Source: Acidimicrobiia bacterium
Lineage (GTDB): Bacteria > Acidobacteriota > Terriglobia > Bryobacterales > Bryobacteraceae
Direction of reading: 5' to 3'
DNA: 64,000 bases
NCBI GenBank assembly: GCA_016871315.1
Contig: VFZE01000019.1
Span: 1 to 64,000, forward strand
A model generated the notes under the pieces. The model did no database searches. It worked only from the letters and a program-made list of their open reading frames with translations, and was not told where the DNA came from. Below are positions 27,425 through 36,995 of the stretch, piece after piece; the first letter of the stretch is position 1; every line of letters starts with the position of its first letter. The translations under genes were made by a program, and so were the position numbers.

Positions 27425-28089
27425 GGCTTGGGGGCGGTGGGCTTTTCGGCCTCGGGCTTCGGCTCCTCGGCTGGTGGCGGCGGGCCATTACGAATCCAGT
27501 CGGCCAATCCGGCGGCGCGTTCGCGCGCCATGTTGAGGTAGGACTCGTTCTTCGCGACGCGGTCCAGCAGCGGGAGGAACTGTTCCAGGGCGACGAGCCG
27601 GTTGCGCTCCAGGGCGGCCTGCATCTGAAGAATGGCCTTGTTAGCTCCGAGCTTGTCGAATTTGACGGCGCGCTCCACCGCGATGAAATGCTGCTCGGTC
27701 TCGGTCATGCGCTCAAACCAGTCAAGCAGCGTGCGCGCGTCGGGGTCCTGCGAGTAGTTGAATTCGACTTCGTTCGGTTTGGCGGCCCCGTCCTCCCAAC
27801 GGAACTTCTTCTGTCCCATTTTGGCGACGGGAAGGCCGGACTCGAGCGGCCGGCGGAAATGCTCGAGCTTGGCGGCAAGCGCGAAGATCTGGTCGGCCTC
27901 TTCTTTCTTGATGCGGAACTTGAGCGGCTGGTCATCGTCCACGCCTTCCTTGTAGACGCCGGCGCCGGAAGGATCCAGAGTGATCAGCACGAATGGAGGG
28001 ACGCTGCCCGGGAATGACTTGGAATAGACAATACGAGGCTGCGCCAGGGCAGAGAAGCAGGCCAGAAGGAGCAGGCTTGCGTACTTCAC
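27421..28089 (-). CDS. Secreted hypothetical protein
   Basis: A 222-residue protein whose family I do not recognise. GTG 28089 is chosen because it overlaps the ruvC stop as GTGA and starts a good signal peptide ([17 protein letters not shown]). The middle is mixed alpha/beta with [28 protein letters not shown]; the C-terminal part is helical ([24 protein letters not shown]). The tail is proline/glutamate-rich ([20 protein letters not shown]). It sits between ruvC and the thioredoxin-like gene with overlapping ends, so all three are translated together. Confidence 0.8.
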   Translation of the reverse strand: MKYASLLLLACFSALAQPRIVYSKSFPGSVPPFVLITLDPSGAGVYKEGVDDDQPLKFRIKKEEADQIFALAAKLEHFRRPLESGLPVAKMGQKKFRWEDGAAKPNEVEFNYSQDPDARTLLDWFERMTETEQHFIAVERAVKFDKLGANKAILQMQAALERNRLVALEQFLPLLDRVAKNESYLNMARERAAGLADWIRNGPPPPAEEPKPEAEKPTAPKP

Positions 28090-28568
28090 GCCACGGCCCT
28101 CGCCTTCACGGTGGCGTGGCAGATGGCGACGGCAAGCGCGTCGCAAGCATCGGGCTCCTTGAGCGGCGCCCCCTTGCCGAGCAAAGAGCGGATCATATAC
28201 TGCACCTGCTGCTTTTCGGCGCGGCCATGGCCGACGACGCTCTGCTTGATGAGCAGTGCGGAGTATTCGCCGCAGTCGAGTGAAGATTCGGCCAGCACGA
28301 GCATGGCCGCGCCACGGACGTGGGCAAGCTTGAGAGCCGACTTCGTGTTCACGGCGTGGAAGACCTCTTCCACCGCGGCGGCTTCCGGGTGGTGGACGGC
28401 AATGACTTCACGCAGTCCGGCGGCGATGACGCCGAGGCGCGTGGCAATGGAGTGGCGGGTATTGGTGCGGATGGTGCCGGCCGCGACAATGACGTGACGG
28501 CGGCCGTCGCTGTCGATGACGCCGTAACCGGTTCGCTCCATCCCGCAGTCGATGCCCAGCACCCGCAT
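28086..28568 (-). CDS. ruvC: Holliday junction resolvase RuvC
   Basis: A 160-residue endonuclease that cleaves four-way DNA junctions after RuvAB branch migration. The four acidic metal ligands of the RNase H fold are present: Asp7 in VLGIDCG, Glu67/68 in [10 protein letters not shown], and Asp140 and Asp143 in [14 protein letters not shown]. The DNA-recognition loop [15 protein letters not shown] is also clear. It follows yebC by 16 bases, the usual yebC-ruvC order; ruvA and ruvB are not in the window. Confidence 0.96.
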   Translation of the reverse strand: MRVLGIDCGMERTGYGVIDSDGRRHVIVAAGTIRTNTRHSIATRLGVIAAGLREVIAVHHPEAAAVEEVFHAVNTKSALKLAHVRGAAMLVLAESSLDCGEYSALLIKQSVVGHGRAEKQQVQYMIRSLLGKGAPLKEPDACDALAVAICHATVKARAVA

Positions 28569-28584
28569 AGGGAACGGCGAACCC

Positions 28585-29331
28585 TCAGGCTTCCAGAGCG
28601 GCCAGCTCTTTTTCGTCGATGTCGAAGTTGGAGTAGACGTTCTGTACGTCGTCGTGTTCTTCCAAGGCCTCGCTCAACCGGAGCATGCCAGAGGCGTTCT
28701 TGCCTTCCAGCTTGACGAGGTTCTGGGGAACCATGGCGATGGCGGCTTCGATGGTGGGAATGCCGGCCTTTTCCAGTGCGGCCATGATGGCGTCGTGACT
28801 GGAGGGATCGGCGAGCACGGTCCAGGGACCGTCGCCGCCGCGGATGTCGTCGGCGCCGGCTTCCAGGGCGATCTCCATCAGGCGCTCTTCGGTGACCTTA
28901 TCCTCTTCGATGAGAATCTGGCTTTTGCGGTCGAACATCCAGGTGACCGAGCCGACTTCGCCGAGGTTGCCGCTGTTTTTCGAGAACAGGTGGCGGATCT
29001 CGCTGACGGTGCGGTTGCGGTTATCGGTGGCAACTTGCACGATGACCGCGGCGCCACCGGGGCCGTAGCCCTCGAAGGTGATTTCGTCGATCTGGCCGCC
29101 TTCCAACTCACCGGTGCCGCGCATGATGGCGCGTTTGATGTTGTCGGCAGGCATCGAGACCGCCTTGGCGGCGGCAATGGCGGTGCGGAGTCTGGGGTTG
29201 CCGTCGGGGTCGCCGCCGCTGCGGGCGGCGATGGTGATCTCCTTGATGAGACGGGTGAAGGCTTTACCGCGCTTGGCGTCGAGGGCGGCCTTCTTATGCT
29301 TGATTGTCGCCCATTTAGAGTGTCCTGACAT
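28585..29331 (-). CDS. yebC: YebC/PmpR family protein
   Basis: A 248-residue cytoplasmic protein with the family N-terminus [28 protein letters not shown] (first 8 residues diagnostic), [37 protein letters not shown] and [21 protein letters not shown]. YebC proteins were named as transcriptional regulators, and some also help ribosomes stalled at proline runs; which applies here is unknown. It is the first gene of a seven-gene operon running to tpiA. Confidence 0.95.
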   Translation of the reverse strand: MSGHSKWATIKHKKAALDAKRGKAFTRLIKEITIAARSGGDPDGNPRLRTAIAAAKAVSMPADNIKRAIMRGTGELEGGQIDEITFEGYGPGGAAVIVQVATDNRNRTVSEIRHLFSKNSGNLGEVGSVTWMFDRKSQILIEEDKVTEERLMEIALEAGADDIRGGDGPWTVLADPSSHDAIMAALEKAGIPTIEAAIAMVPQNLVKLEGKNASGMLRLSEALEEHDDVQNVYSNFDIDEKELAALEA

Positions 29332-29388
29332 GATGAAACCTCAAATCACGGAGGGGTTCAATAGTTCAGGATATCAAATAGTGGCCTT

Positions 29389-32300
29389 TTAGAAGAAGAA
29401 GCGCAAACCGAACTGGACCTGGAGCGGCGTGCCGGATTGCGAGTTGTTGCGGTCATAAGTGCCGTCGGGCAAGCGCAAGCGGAGGAAGCGCGGGTCGATG
29501 GGAACGGGCTGGCCGTTTGTGCCGATGCCAAGGCCGTAGACGCCGCCGAAGAGACCGCCGTTGGCGCCGGAGAAGACGACGTTGTCGATGTTGAAGAGGT
29601 TGAAGAATTCGGCGGAGAACTGGATTCTGCGGCCCTCGCCCAGCGGGAAGTTCTTCAGCACGCGGAGGTCGTTGCCATAGACGCCGCGGTTGCGGAAGGA
29701 GTTGCGGGCAAAGGGAACGCCGGGACCGGAGAAGGGCCGGTCATTATTGCCGAACTCTTCATTGGTATCGCCGCCGGTGGTGGCATTTACGGGCAGGCCG
29801 CCGCGTGCGCGGAAGCTGCCCGAGACATCGAAGCCAACCGGGAGAGAGAGGACGAAGTAACTGGTGAATTGGTGGCGAATGTCGAGGCGGGCGAAGCCGT
29901 AATCGAGCTTCATGTGGAAAGGGTCGGCGTAGTTGAAGCCGGTGGCGTCGCGCTCGGAGTCATCGTCGGAGTAGTTCTGGGCCCAAGTGTAGAAGCCGCC
30001 GAACTGGAGCTTCTTGGCGCGGTACTGGGCGGAGAAGGTGACCGAGCGGAACATGGAGCGGGCCGAGGTTTCCCGCACAGTGATGCCGCTCAGTGTGGGG
30101 ATGGGACGGAGAGTGCCGGTTCGCAGGCCATAGGTGGGGCGCTGGGAAGCGTCGTTGGCGCGGATGAAGGGGGCTGGGAGGTTGTAGTCGCGGTTCCGCA
30201 TCAAGTGAACGGTGTTGACGAGGTTGAACTGTGCGCCGGCGACAAGGTTGCGGGCGACTTCCGATTCAAAGCCGAGGCCGGCCTGAAAGGCGCGCGGATT
30301 GGCATAGTCAGTGGGCATCATGATGAGCGCGGCTCCGGCGAAGGGATCGCGGGCGGTGCCGCCAAGGGCCAGCGTGGAGGCGCGCTGGACGGTGTCAATG
30401 GGAACGACCGGGAGCGAGCCGAGAGGTGTCGAGTTGAGGTCTACGCCAACGGCGCGTAGCTGCTGGTAGACGGTCTGGCCGCCGACAGGGGCAAGCGTAA
30501 TGGAGACGTCGCCGGGCGGCAGGCGGAAGTTGTTGGTGGGTCCGGTGAAGACCAGCAGGGGCGCGGCGGCGTAGAACAGACCCGTGTGGCCGCGGACAAC
30601 GGTACGGTGGGAACCGGAGAGGGGAGTCCAGGCAAAGCCGAAGCGGGGCATGACCTGCTTGGTGGCGTCGGAAATAGTGGTGGGATCGAGCGTGGCGCCA
30701 TTGGGAAAGCGGAAGCCCTTGACGCGGTTGACGAGATCAGTGTTGGATGCCTCTGCGGCGGGATTGTACTGACCCTCCCAGCGGAAACCGAAATCGAGCG
30801 TGAGCTTCTGATTGACGCGCCAGCTGTCCTGCACAAAGGCGGCGGCCTGGTGCATGCTCATGCTGGCGACCAGATTGCCGATTTGGCGGGAGTAGGTGAC
30901 CGAGTTGTCGTTGAACCGGTTCTGGCCGGGAGCAACCGAGAGGATGCGAAGCAGAGTGTCGATGTTGGAGCCGGCGATGGAGAAGCCGCCGAACTGGTTA
31001 AAGCCGAAGACCTGGGAGGCGGTGACGCGGTTATAGTCAAATCCGATCTTGAGGGTGTGCGTGCTGCGGGTGATGGAGAGCGCGTCGCTGATCTGGAGGC
31101 GGAGGTCGTTTTGCGTGGTGGGCAGGAAGTTGCGCGCGCCGAAGGTGCCGATGAGGCTGGAGACTTGCGGGGTGGCGGAGTTGGAAAGACGCGGCCGGAG
31201 CTCGTAGGTGCCGGTGAAGCGGAGGTCGTTGAGGATGGTGGGAGAGAACAGGTGGGTGTACTGCGCCGTGCCGGTGTGCGTGCGGTCCTTCTCGCTGCCG
31301 TCGTTGGAAATAGCGCGGCTGGTGAAGGGGCTGATGGCGGTGCCGACGGAGACGGCGTTGTTGGCGGCGGCGTCGGAGAAGTTGTAGCGGAGAGTAAGGC
31401 GGTGGCCGGCGCTGCGCTGGGCGTCGCCGCGGATGGTGAAGGCGGTGGCGTCGTTGGTCTGCCGGAAGTTCTGTTCCTCGCTCTTAAAGAAGTTGAAGGC
31501 ATCGGCGGTTTGGGCGGTGGCGGTACGGTTGAGCAGCTGAGCGAAGAGCACCTGGCGCGGGGTGGCGGAGTCCTGCCGTTCCACGGCGGCGAAGAAGAAG
31601 AGTTTTTCCTTTTGCACGGGTCCGCCGACGGAGCCGCCCCATTGATGAAGAGTCTCGAGCGAGCCGATCCGCTGGACGGGATCCTTGGAACCCATCTCTT
31701 TATGGCGGATCTGGTAGAAGGCGTCACCATGGAACTCGTTGACGCCGGACTTAGTGATGGTGTTGAGGACGCCGCCGGAGCTGCGGCCATATTCGGCCGA
31801 GTAACCGGTGGTGATGACCTGGAACTCCTGGATGGCGCTTTGGGGCACGGTGAAGACGCTGTTGGAACGCTCGCCGCCGCGGATGCCGCCGAAGAAGGGC
31901 TGGTTGTAGTCGGCGCCGTCGAGCATGACGTTGGCGTTGATGCCGCGCTGGCCGGCGAAGGAGAGCTGGCCGCGCTGCGGATCCACCTGGACGGTGGGTG
32001 TGAGAACGGCGAAATCCTGGAAGCGGCGGCCATTGATGGGCAGGTTGGCGATGGCCGAGGTGTTGATGGTGGTGCTGGGCGCGGGCAGGGAGATGTTCAT
32101 GAGCGAGGCGCCGACTTCGATGGTGGTGGTGGTGGAGGAGACCTGGAGGACGATGTCGACGTTCAAGGCGGCGCCGACGTTGAGCACGACGCCCTCGATG
32201 CGGGAGCGGGCGAAGCCGGAGCTTTCCGCGGAGAGCTCGTACTGGCCGGGATCGAGCAGGACGGCGCGGTACTGGCCGAGTTCGTTGGTGGTGAGCTCGC

Positions 32301-32466
32301 GGGTGAGGCCGGTACCGGAATTCTTCACTTGCACCTTGGCGTTGGGAATGACGGCCTGGTTGGGGTCAAAGACGGTGCCCGAGATCTCGGCCTTGTTGGC
32401 GTTGGATTGGGCGAAGAGTGTGGCGGCGGCCAGCAAGGCCAGGATAAGCAGATAGAGCTTTCTCAT
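29389..32466 (-). CDS. Oar-like TonB-dependent outer membrane receptor
   Basis: A 1025-residue receptor. A signal peptide (MRKLYLLILALLAAATLFAQ) precedes a carboxypeptidase-regulatory-like domain (about 26-110, EISGTVFDPNQAVIPNAKVQV and GQYRAVLLDPGQYELSAESSGF). The plug (about 120-250) contains NVMLDGADYNQPFFGG and EYGRSSGGVLNTITKSGVNEFHG, and the barrel ends in FGLRFFF. AGGAGG lies a few bases before the start. Together with the receptors at 4455 and 16034 it shows a large family, but it is not a close copy of either. The substrate is unknown. Confidence 0.93.
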   Translation of the reverse strand: MRKLYLLILALLAAATLFAQSNANKAEISGTVFDPNQAVIPNAKVQVKNSGTGLTRELTTNELGQYRAVLLDPGQYELSAESSGFARSRIEGVVLNVGAALNVDIVLQVSSTTTTIEVGASLMNISLPAPSTTINTSAIANLPINGRRFQDFAVLTPTVQVDPQRGQLSFAGQRGINANVMLDGADYNQPFFGGIRGGERSNSVFTVPQSAIQEFQVITTGYSAEYGRSSGGVLNTITKSGVNEFHGDAFYQIRHKEMGSKDPVQRIGSLETLHQWGGSVGGPVQKEKLFFFAAVERQDSATPRQVLFAQLLNRTATAQTADAFNFFKSEEQNFRQTNDATAFTIRGDAQRSAGHRLTLRYNFSDAAANNAVSVGTAISPFTSRAISNDGSEKDRTHTGTAQYTHLFSPTILNDLRFTGTYELRPRLSNSATPQVSSLIGTFGARNFLPTTQNDLRLQISDALSITRSTHTLKIGFDYNRVTASQVFGFNQFGGFSIAGSNIDTLLRILSVAPGQNRFNDNSVTYSRQIGNLVASMSMHQAAAFVQDSWRVNQKLTLDFGFRWEGQYNPAAEASNTDLVNRVKGFRFPNGATLDPTTISDATKQVMPRFGFAWTPLSGSHRTVVRGHTGLFYAAAPLLVFTGPTNNFRLPPGDVSITLAPVGGQTVYQQLRAVGVDLNSTPLGSLPVVPIDTVQRASTLALGGTARDPFAGAALIMMPTDYANPRAFQAGLGFESEVARNLVAGAQFNLVNTVHLMRNRDYNLPAPFIRANDASQRPTYGLRTGTLRPIPTLSGITVRETSARSMFRSVTFSAQYRAKKLQFGGFYTWAQNYSDDDSERDATGFNYADPFHMKLDYGFARLDIRHQFTSYFVLSLPVGFDVSGSFRARGGLPVNATTGGDTNEEFGNNDRPFSGPGVPFARNSFRNRGVYGNDLRVLKNFPLGEGRRIQFSAEFFNLFNIDNVVFSGANGGLFGGVYGLGIGTNGQPVPIDPRFLRLRLPDGTYDRNNSQSGTPLQVQFGLRFFF

Positions 32467-32500
32467 TGGAAACCATCCTCCTGAAGCAATCCATCCTAAT

Positions 32501-34087
32501 CTAGACGTTCTTTACCGGGCGCACAACCCCTCCGGGTTGGCCGTAGTTGTGACGGCGCGCGGTGAAGCGGGCCTGGCCATACTCGCCGAGATGGACGGTC
32601 CCGGTGATGGAATCGTCCTTCACGACACCGGAGAATTCGTAACCGATGCGGGTGCCTTCATAGCGGTGGGAGCTGCGGAAGATGATCTCGTTTTCCCGAA
32701 TCAGGCCGCGCAGATCGCTGGAAAGGTATTCACCGGAATGCGTGCCCAGCAACTGCCCCTCTTTTTGTTCCAAGACCAGGTTGTGGCGGGAGGAGCCGAG
32801 GCCGTATTGGATATCGACGTCCCACTGGCCGGCGACATGGGCGGTGGGGCCAACGTAGGCGCGGATATGAGGGCCGTGCCCGGTGAGAACGGTGTGGATG
32901 CGATCGGCGGCGATCTTCTCATCGCCGGGCATCATCATGTAGGGCATGATGGTGAGGGAATCGGCCCCGCCCCAGGTGCGGTCGCCAGTGGAGCCGCCGA
33001 CAATGACGCGCGGTTCGCCTTCCAGCAGGCGCTCCTCGGCCTCGCGGCCGGTAACGCTCAGCTTCTCCCACTTGATGCGCAGGCGGGGCGAGTTATTGGA
33101 AAGGCCTTCCGGCTGGAGAATCTCGGTGGTGACGCCGGGGATGGTTTTCACCTTACGCGCGATGTGGTCAAGCCAGGATTCCCACTGTTTCCATTCGGCG
33201 TCATGATCGCGTTTGACCCAGGCTTCCACGGCGGCGAGCATGCCCATGATTTCTTCCTTGCCGACTTTCATGGGGCGGCCGTAGGCATGATGAGGGGCGG
33301 AGTGGAGCCAGGCGGCCTGCAACAGGTTCTTGGGGCCGAGCAGGATGCCGGCGCACTGAGGTCCGCGGAGACATTTGCCGCCGCTGTAGGCGACCATGGT
33401 GGCGCCGCGGGCGAGGTGGCCGTTGGGGATGGTGAGGCGTTCGGCGGCGGCGTCGACGAGCACGGGGACGCCTTTCTGTTTGGCGATGGGGCAGAGCGCT
33501 TCCAGGCCCAGGGGACCTTTGTCGCCCGAACCGGCAAGCACCATGACCATGGCGGTGCGGTCATTAAAGGCGCGCTCGTATTCCTGGATCGAGTTGACCT
33601 CGACGATGCGCGGGCCGACCTGGCGTACGGCGTGGTCGTAGACGTTGCGCGAGTAGCGCGGGGCGATGACCTCGTTCTTCATGCCTGTGAGGTCGGGCAG
33701 GCGTTGCAGCTTTTCCGGATCGGCGCCGGCGATGCAAGCGGCGGTGGCGTGGGAGAGGGCGGCGGCGCAGCCCGCGGTGACGATACCCCATTCGGCCTTG
33801 GTGATCTGGGCGAGGCGTTGGCCGACCTTTTCCATGAGCTCGTCGAGGTGAATGTAATGGCGCGAGGCGAGGTCCATGGCGCGCTTCACTTCCGGGAGGC
33901 TTTGCGAGCCGGAGATGATGGTGAAAGTACCCTTGCAGTTGATGATTGGGCGGACGCCGATGGAGGCGTAAATGTCGCCGGCAAGGCGGAGTTGCGCGGC
34001 ATTGCCGGTGGAACGGAATCCGGCGAACGGGGCCAGCAGGGCTCCCGCGCGGAACAGATCGCGGCGTTTGAAAAGTTGTGAAAGCAT
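32501..34087 (-). CDS. SelA-like PLP-dependent enzyme with Tat-like signal and C-terminal beta-rich extension
   Basis: A 528-residue fold-type I PLP protein. The N-terminus FKRRDLFRAGALLAPFAG resembles a Tat signal. Residues about 45-400 match the SelA/D-glucosaminate-6-phosphate ammonia-lyase group: TAGCAAALSHATAACIAGADPE, VLVDAAAE (Asp212) and the PLP lysine in YSGGKCLRGPQCAG (Lys238). The last 90 or so residues (QWDVDIQYGLGSSRHNLVLEQ to QARFTARRH) are a separate beta-strand-rich region. No selB, selD or selenoprotein is nearby, so a selenium role is unlikely; an amino-sugar or amino-acid lyase is more probable. It diverges from ileS across 91 bases. Confidence 0.82.
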   Translation of the reverse strand: MLSQLFKRRDLFRAGALLAPFAGFRSTGNAAQLRLAGDIYASIGVRPIINCKGTFTIISGSQSLPEVKRAMDLASRHYIHLDELMEKVGQRLAQITKAEWGIVTAGCAAALSHATAACIAGADPEKLQRLPDLTGMKNEVIAPRYSRNVYDHAVRQVGPRIVEVNSIQEYERAFNDRTAMVMVLAGSGDKGPLGLEALCPIAKQKGVPVLVDAAAERLTIPNGHLARGATMVAYSGGKCLRGPQCAGILLGPKNLLQAAWLHSAPHHAYGRPMKVGKEEIMGMLAAVEAWVKRDHDAEWKQWESWLDHIARKVKTIPGVTTEILQPEGLSNNSPRLRIKWEKLSVTGREAEERLLEGEPRVIVGGSTGDRTWGGADSLTIMPYMMMPGDEKIAADRIHTVLTGHGPHIRAYVGPTAHVAGQWDVDIQYGLGSSRHNLVLEQKEGQLLGTHSGEYLSSDLRGLIRENEIIFRSSHRYEGTRIGYEFSGVVKDDSITGTVHLGEYGQARFTARRHNYGQPGGVVRPVKNV

Positions 34088-34178
34088 GACTATCGTGATG
34101 CTATTGCGGCGGGGGAAAGTTTGCAAGCCCGCCCCGGCGGGGCCGGGTTTCGTTACCATAAAAAGATACCCGGACCGC

Positions 34179-36995
34179 ATGGATCTCAAGAAGACTGTTA
34201 ACCTTCCCAAAACCGATTTTTCGATGAAGGCCAACCTGGGCCAGTTGGAGCCTCGGCTGCTGGAGCATTGGCAGCAGACCGGCCTTTATCAGAAGATCCG
34301 GGCAAGCTCCGCCGGCCGGCCGCGCTACGTACTGCATGACGGGCCGCCGTACGCCAACGGGAACATTCATCTCGGCCACGTCTTCAACAAGACGCTGAAG
34401 GATTTCATCGTCAAGTCGAAGACGATGGCGGGGTTTGATTCGCCGTATGTGCCGGGCTGGGACTGCCACGGGCTGCCGATTGAGATCAAGGTGGACAGCG
34501 AGCTGGGGTCGAAGAAGGCACAGATGACGGCGGCCCAGATCCGCAAGGCGTGCCGCGCCTATGCGCAGAAGTATGTCGATCTGCAGAAGAAGGATTTCAT
34601 CCGGCTGGGCGTGTTCGGGGACTGGGAGCATCCGTACCTGACGATGAGTCCGCGCTACCAGGCGGTGATCGCGCGGGCATTTGTCGATTTTCTGGATCAG
34701 GGCTACGTGTACAAGGGGCTGAAGCCGGTGCACTGGTGCATGCAGTGCCGGACGGCGCTGGCCGAGGCGGAGGTGGAGTATGAAAACCACTCGAGCCCGA
34801 GCATCTGGGTGCGGTTCCCGCTGACCTCGGAGCCGGAAGCGATCGATCCGTTGCTAAAGGGCAAGAAGGTGTACGGGGTGATCTGGACGACGACGCCGTG
34901 GACGATTCCGGCGAATATGGCAATCGCCTACCATCCGCAGTTTGAGTATTCGGCAGTGGCTGCGGCGGGCGATGTGTATATAGTGGCGAGCGAGCTGGCC
35001 AAGGCGACCGGCGATCTCTGCGGCTGGGTGGAGCCGAAAGAGCTGGCGCGGTTTGCCGGATCGAAGGTGGAAGGGGCGGTGTTCCGGCATCCGTTCGTGG
35101 AGCGGGATTCGGGGGGCATTCTTGCCGACCACGTGACGCTGGAGCAGGGAACCGGGGCGGTGCACACGGCTCCCGGGCACGGGCACGAAGATTACATGAG
35201 CGGCGTCCAGTACGGCATCGACATCTACTGTCCAGTGGACGGCGCCGGGCGGATGTACCACGTCGAGAACGCCAAGGGGCGTCTGCCGGAGACGCTGATC
35301 GGCAAGACGGTTTGGGAGGCGAATCCGCTGGTGACGGGACTGCTGCGAGAGCAGGGCCACCTGCTGGCGGAGAAGCGCATCGACCACTCCTATCCGCATT
35401 GCTGGCGCTGCCACAAGCCGACGATCTTCCGCGGCACCGAGCAGTGGTTCATCGGGATGGAGCGCAACGGTCTGCGGGAGCGGACGCTGGAGGCGATCCG
35501 CAAGATCAAGTGGATGCCGGGCTGGGGCGAGGAGCGGATCTACAACATGATCGCGACGCGGCCGGACTGGTGCATCTCGCGGCAGCGCATCTGGGGTGTG
35601 CCGATCGTGGTGTTCTCCTGTACGGGCTGCAAGCACCGTGTTGAGGAGAAGAAGATTCTGGATCACGTGGTGGATCAGTTCGCCGAGCATTCCGCCGATG
35701 TCTGGTATGAGAAGAGCGCAGACGAGTTGCTGCCGGCAGGGGTGAAGTGCGCCAACTGCGGCGGCGCGGAGTTTGAAAAGGAGAAGGACATTCTCGATGT
35801 CTGGTTTGACTCCGGCTCTTCGCACCTGGCGGTGCTGAGCGAGGGGTACGGCTTGGAGTGGCCGTCGGAGATCTATTTGGAAGGCCCAGACCAGCATCGC
35901 GGCTGGTTCCACAGTTCGCTGCTGGTGGGGGTGGGGCTGAAGGGCGGGAGCCCGTACAAAGAATGCGCCACCAACGGCTGGACGCTCGACGGCGAAGGCC
36001 GGGCGATGTCGAAAAGCCTGGGCAACGTGATCGAACCGGACAAGATCATCAAGCAGCACGGAGCGGAGCTGCTGCGGCTGTGGGTGGCGTCGGTGGAGTT
36101 TCACGAGGATGTGCGGCTGTCGGACACGATTCTCACGCGGCTGACGGAAGCCTACCGGAAGCTGCGCAACACGCTGCGTTACGCGCTGGGGAACCTACAT
36201 GATTTCGACCCATCGCGGGACGCGGTGCCGGTGGCGGAGATGCGGGAAATCGACCAGTGGATCCTGATCCGGTGTGAGCAGCTGGTTTCGCGGTGCCGGG
36301 AATGGTACGGGAATTTCGCCTTCCACCGCGTCTACCAGGCGCTCTACAACTTCGCGACGACCGATTTGAGCGCGGTCTACTTTGACGTGCTGAAGGACCG
36401 GCTCTACACGGCCGGGCCGGACTCACGGGCGAGGCGCAGCGCGCAGACGGCGCTGCACCGGGTGCATTGCGCGCTGGTGCGGCTGCTGGCTCCGCTGGTG
36501 AGTTTCACGGCGGAGGAGGCGTGGCAGCATACGCGGCTGCCGGAGGGTTCGCCGGAGAGCGTGCACCTGGCTCAGTTTCCGACGCCGGATGAGGTGACCG
36601 AGGGGCTGCCGCCTGAGCACCGCCTGCGTGCGGCTTCCTGGGAGCGGCTGATGCAGGTGCGCGATACGGTGCTGAAGAGCCTGGAGATCGCGCGCCAGGA
36701 GAAGTTCATCGGCGCGCCGCTGGAGGCGCTGGTGCACCTGAGGGCGAATGGCGACCTGCTGCCGCTGTTGCGGCAATACGAAGCGGAGCTTCCGGCGTTG
36801 TTCATCGTTTCGGAGGTATCGCTCGACGGCCATGCCGAGACGAACCTCGGGGTGCACGTGGAGCGTGCGACAGGCGTGAAATGCGAGCGCTGCTGGAAAT
36901 ACACACATGACATCGGGTCCGATCCGCGGCTGCCCACCGTGTGCAAGCCCTGCGCCGAGGCGGTGGAAAGCTTTTTTCCCGATCAAACCGCATGA
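34179..36995 (+). CDS. ileS: Isoleucyl-tRNA synthetase
   Basis: A 938-residue class I synthetase charging tRNA(Ile) in the cytoplasm. The HIGH-type motif is PPYANGNIHLGHVFNKTLKD (about residues 50-70). The editing domain includes WTTTPWTIPANMAIAY, and the KMSKS-type motif reads GRAMSKSLGN near residue 608, with Ala in place of the usual first Lys. The C-terminal zinc motif is CERC...CKPC (about 905-930). ATG 34179 gives the family N-terminus; the frame stays open upstream without one. It overlaps lspA by ATGA. Codons end mostly in G, opposite to the genes before 15 kb. Confidence 0.97.
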   Translation: MDLKKTVNLPKTDFSMKANLGQLEPRLLEHWQQTGLYQKIRASSAGRPRYVLHDGPPYANGNIHLGHVFNKTLKDFIVKSKTMAGFDSPYVPGWDCHGLPIEIKVDSELGSKKAQMTAAQIRKACRAYAQKYVDLQKKDFIRLGVFGDWEHPYLTMSPRYQAVIARAFVDFLDQGYVYKGLKPVHWCMQCRTALAEAEVEYENHSSPSIWVRFPLTSEPEAIDPLLKGKKVYGVIWTTTPWTIPANMAIAYHPQFEYSAVAAAGDVYIVASELAKATGDLCGWVEPKELARFAGSKVEGAVFRHPFVERDSGGILADHVTLEQGTGAVHTAPGHGHEDYMSGVQYGIDIYCPVDGAGRMYHVENAKGRLPETLIGKTVWEANPLVTGLLREQGHLLAEKRIDHSYPHCWRCHKPTIFRGTEQWFIGMERNGLRERTLEAIRKIKWMPGWGEERIYNMIATRPDWCISRQRIWGVPIVVFSCTGCKHRVEEKKILDHVVDQFAEHSADVWYEKSADELLPAGVKCANCGGAEFEKEKDILDVWFDSGSSHLAVLSEGYGLEWPSEIYLEGPDQHRGWFHSSLLVGVGLKGGSPYKECATNGWTLDGEGRAMSKSLGNVIEPDKIIKQHGAELLRLWVASVEFHEDVRLSDTILTRLTEAYRKLRNTLRYALGNLHDFDPSRDAVPVAEMREIDQWILIRCEQLVSRCREWYGNFAFHRVYQALYNFATTDLSAVYFDVLKDRLYTAGPDSRARRSAQTALHRVHCALVRLLAPLVSFTAEEAWQHTRLPEGSPESVHLAQFPTPDEVTEGLPPEHRLRAASWERLMQVRDTVLKSLEIARQEKFIGAPLEALVHLRANGDLLPLLRQYEAELPALFIVSEVSLDGHAETNLGVHVERATGVKCERCWKYTHDIGSDPRLPTVCKPCAEAVESFFPDQTA

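Noticed and set aside
30586-32484. A 632-codon open frame antisense to the TonB receptor at 29389
   Set aside because: Low-complexity Gly/Glu/Val translation, no family resemblance, while the opposite frame has a clear signal peptide, plug and barrel.
32501-34087. Selenocysteine synthase (selA) proper
   Set aside because: Tat-like leader, extra C-terminal region and absence of selB, selC, selD or a selenoprotein argue against a selenocysteine role.
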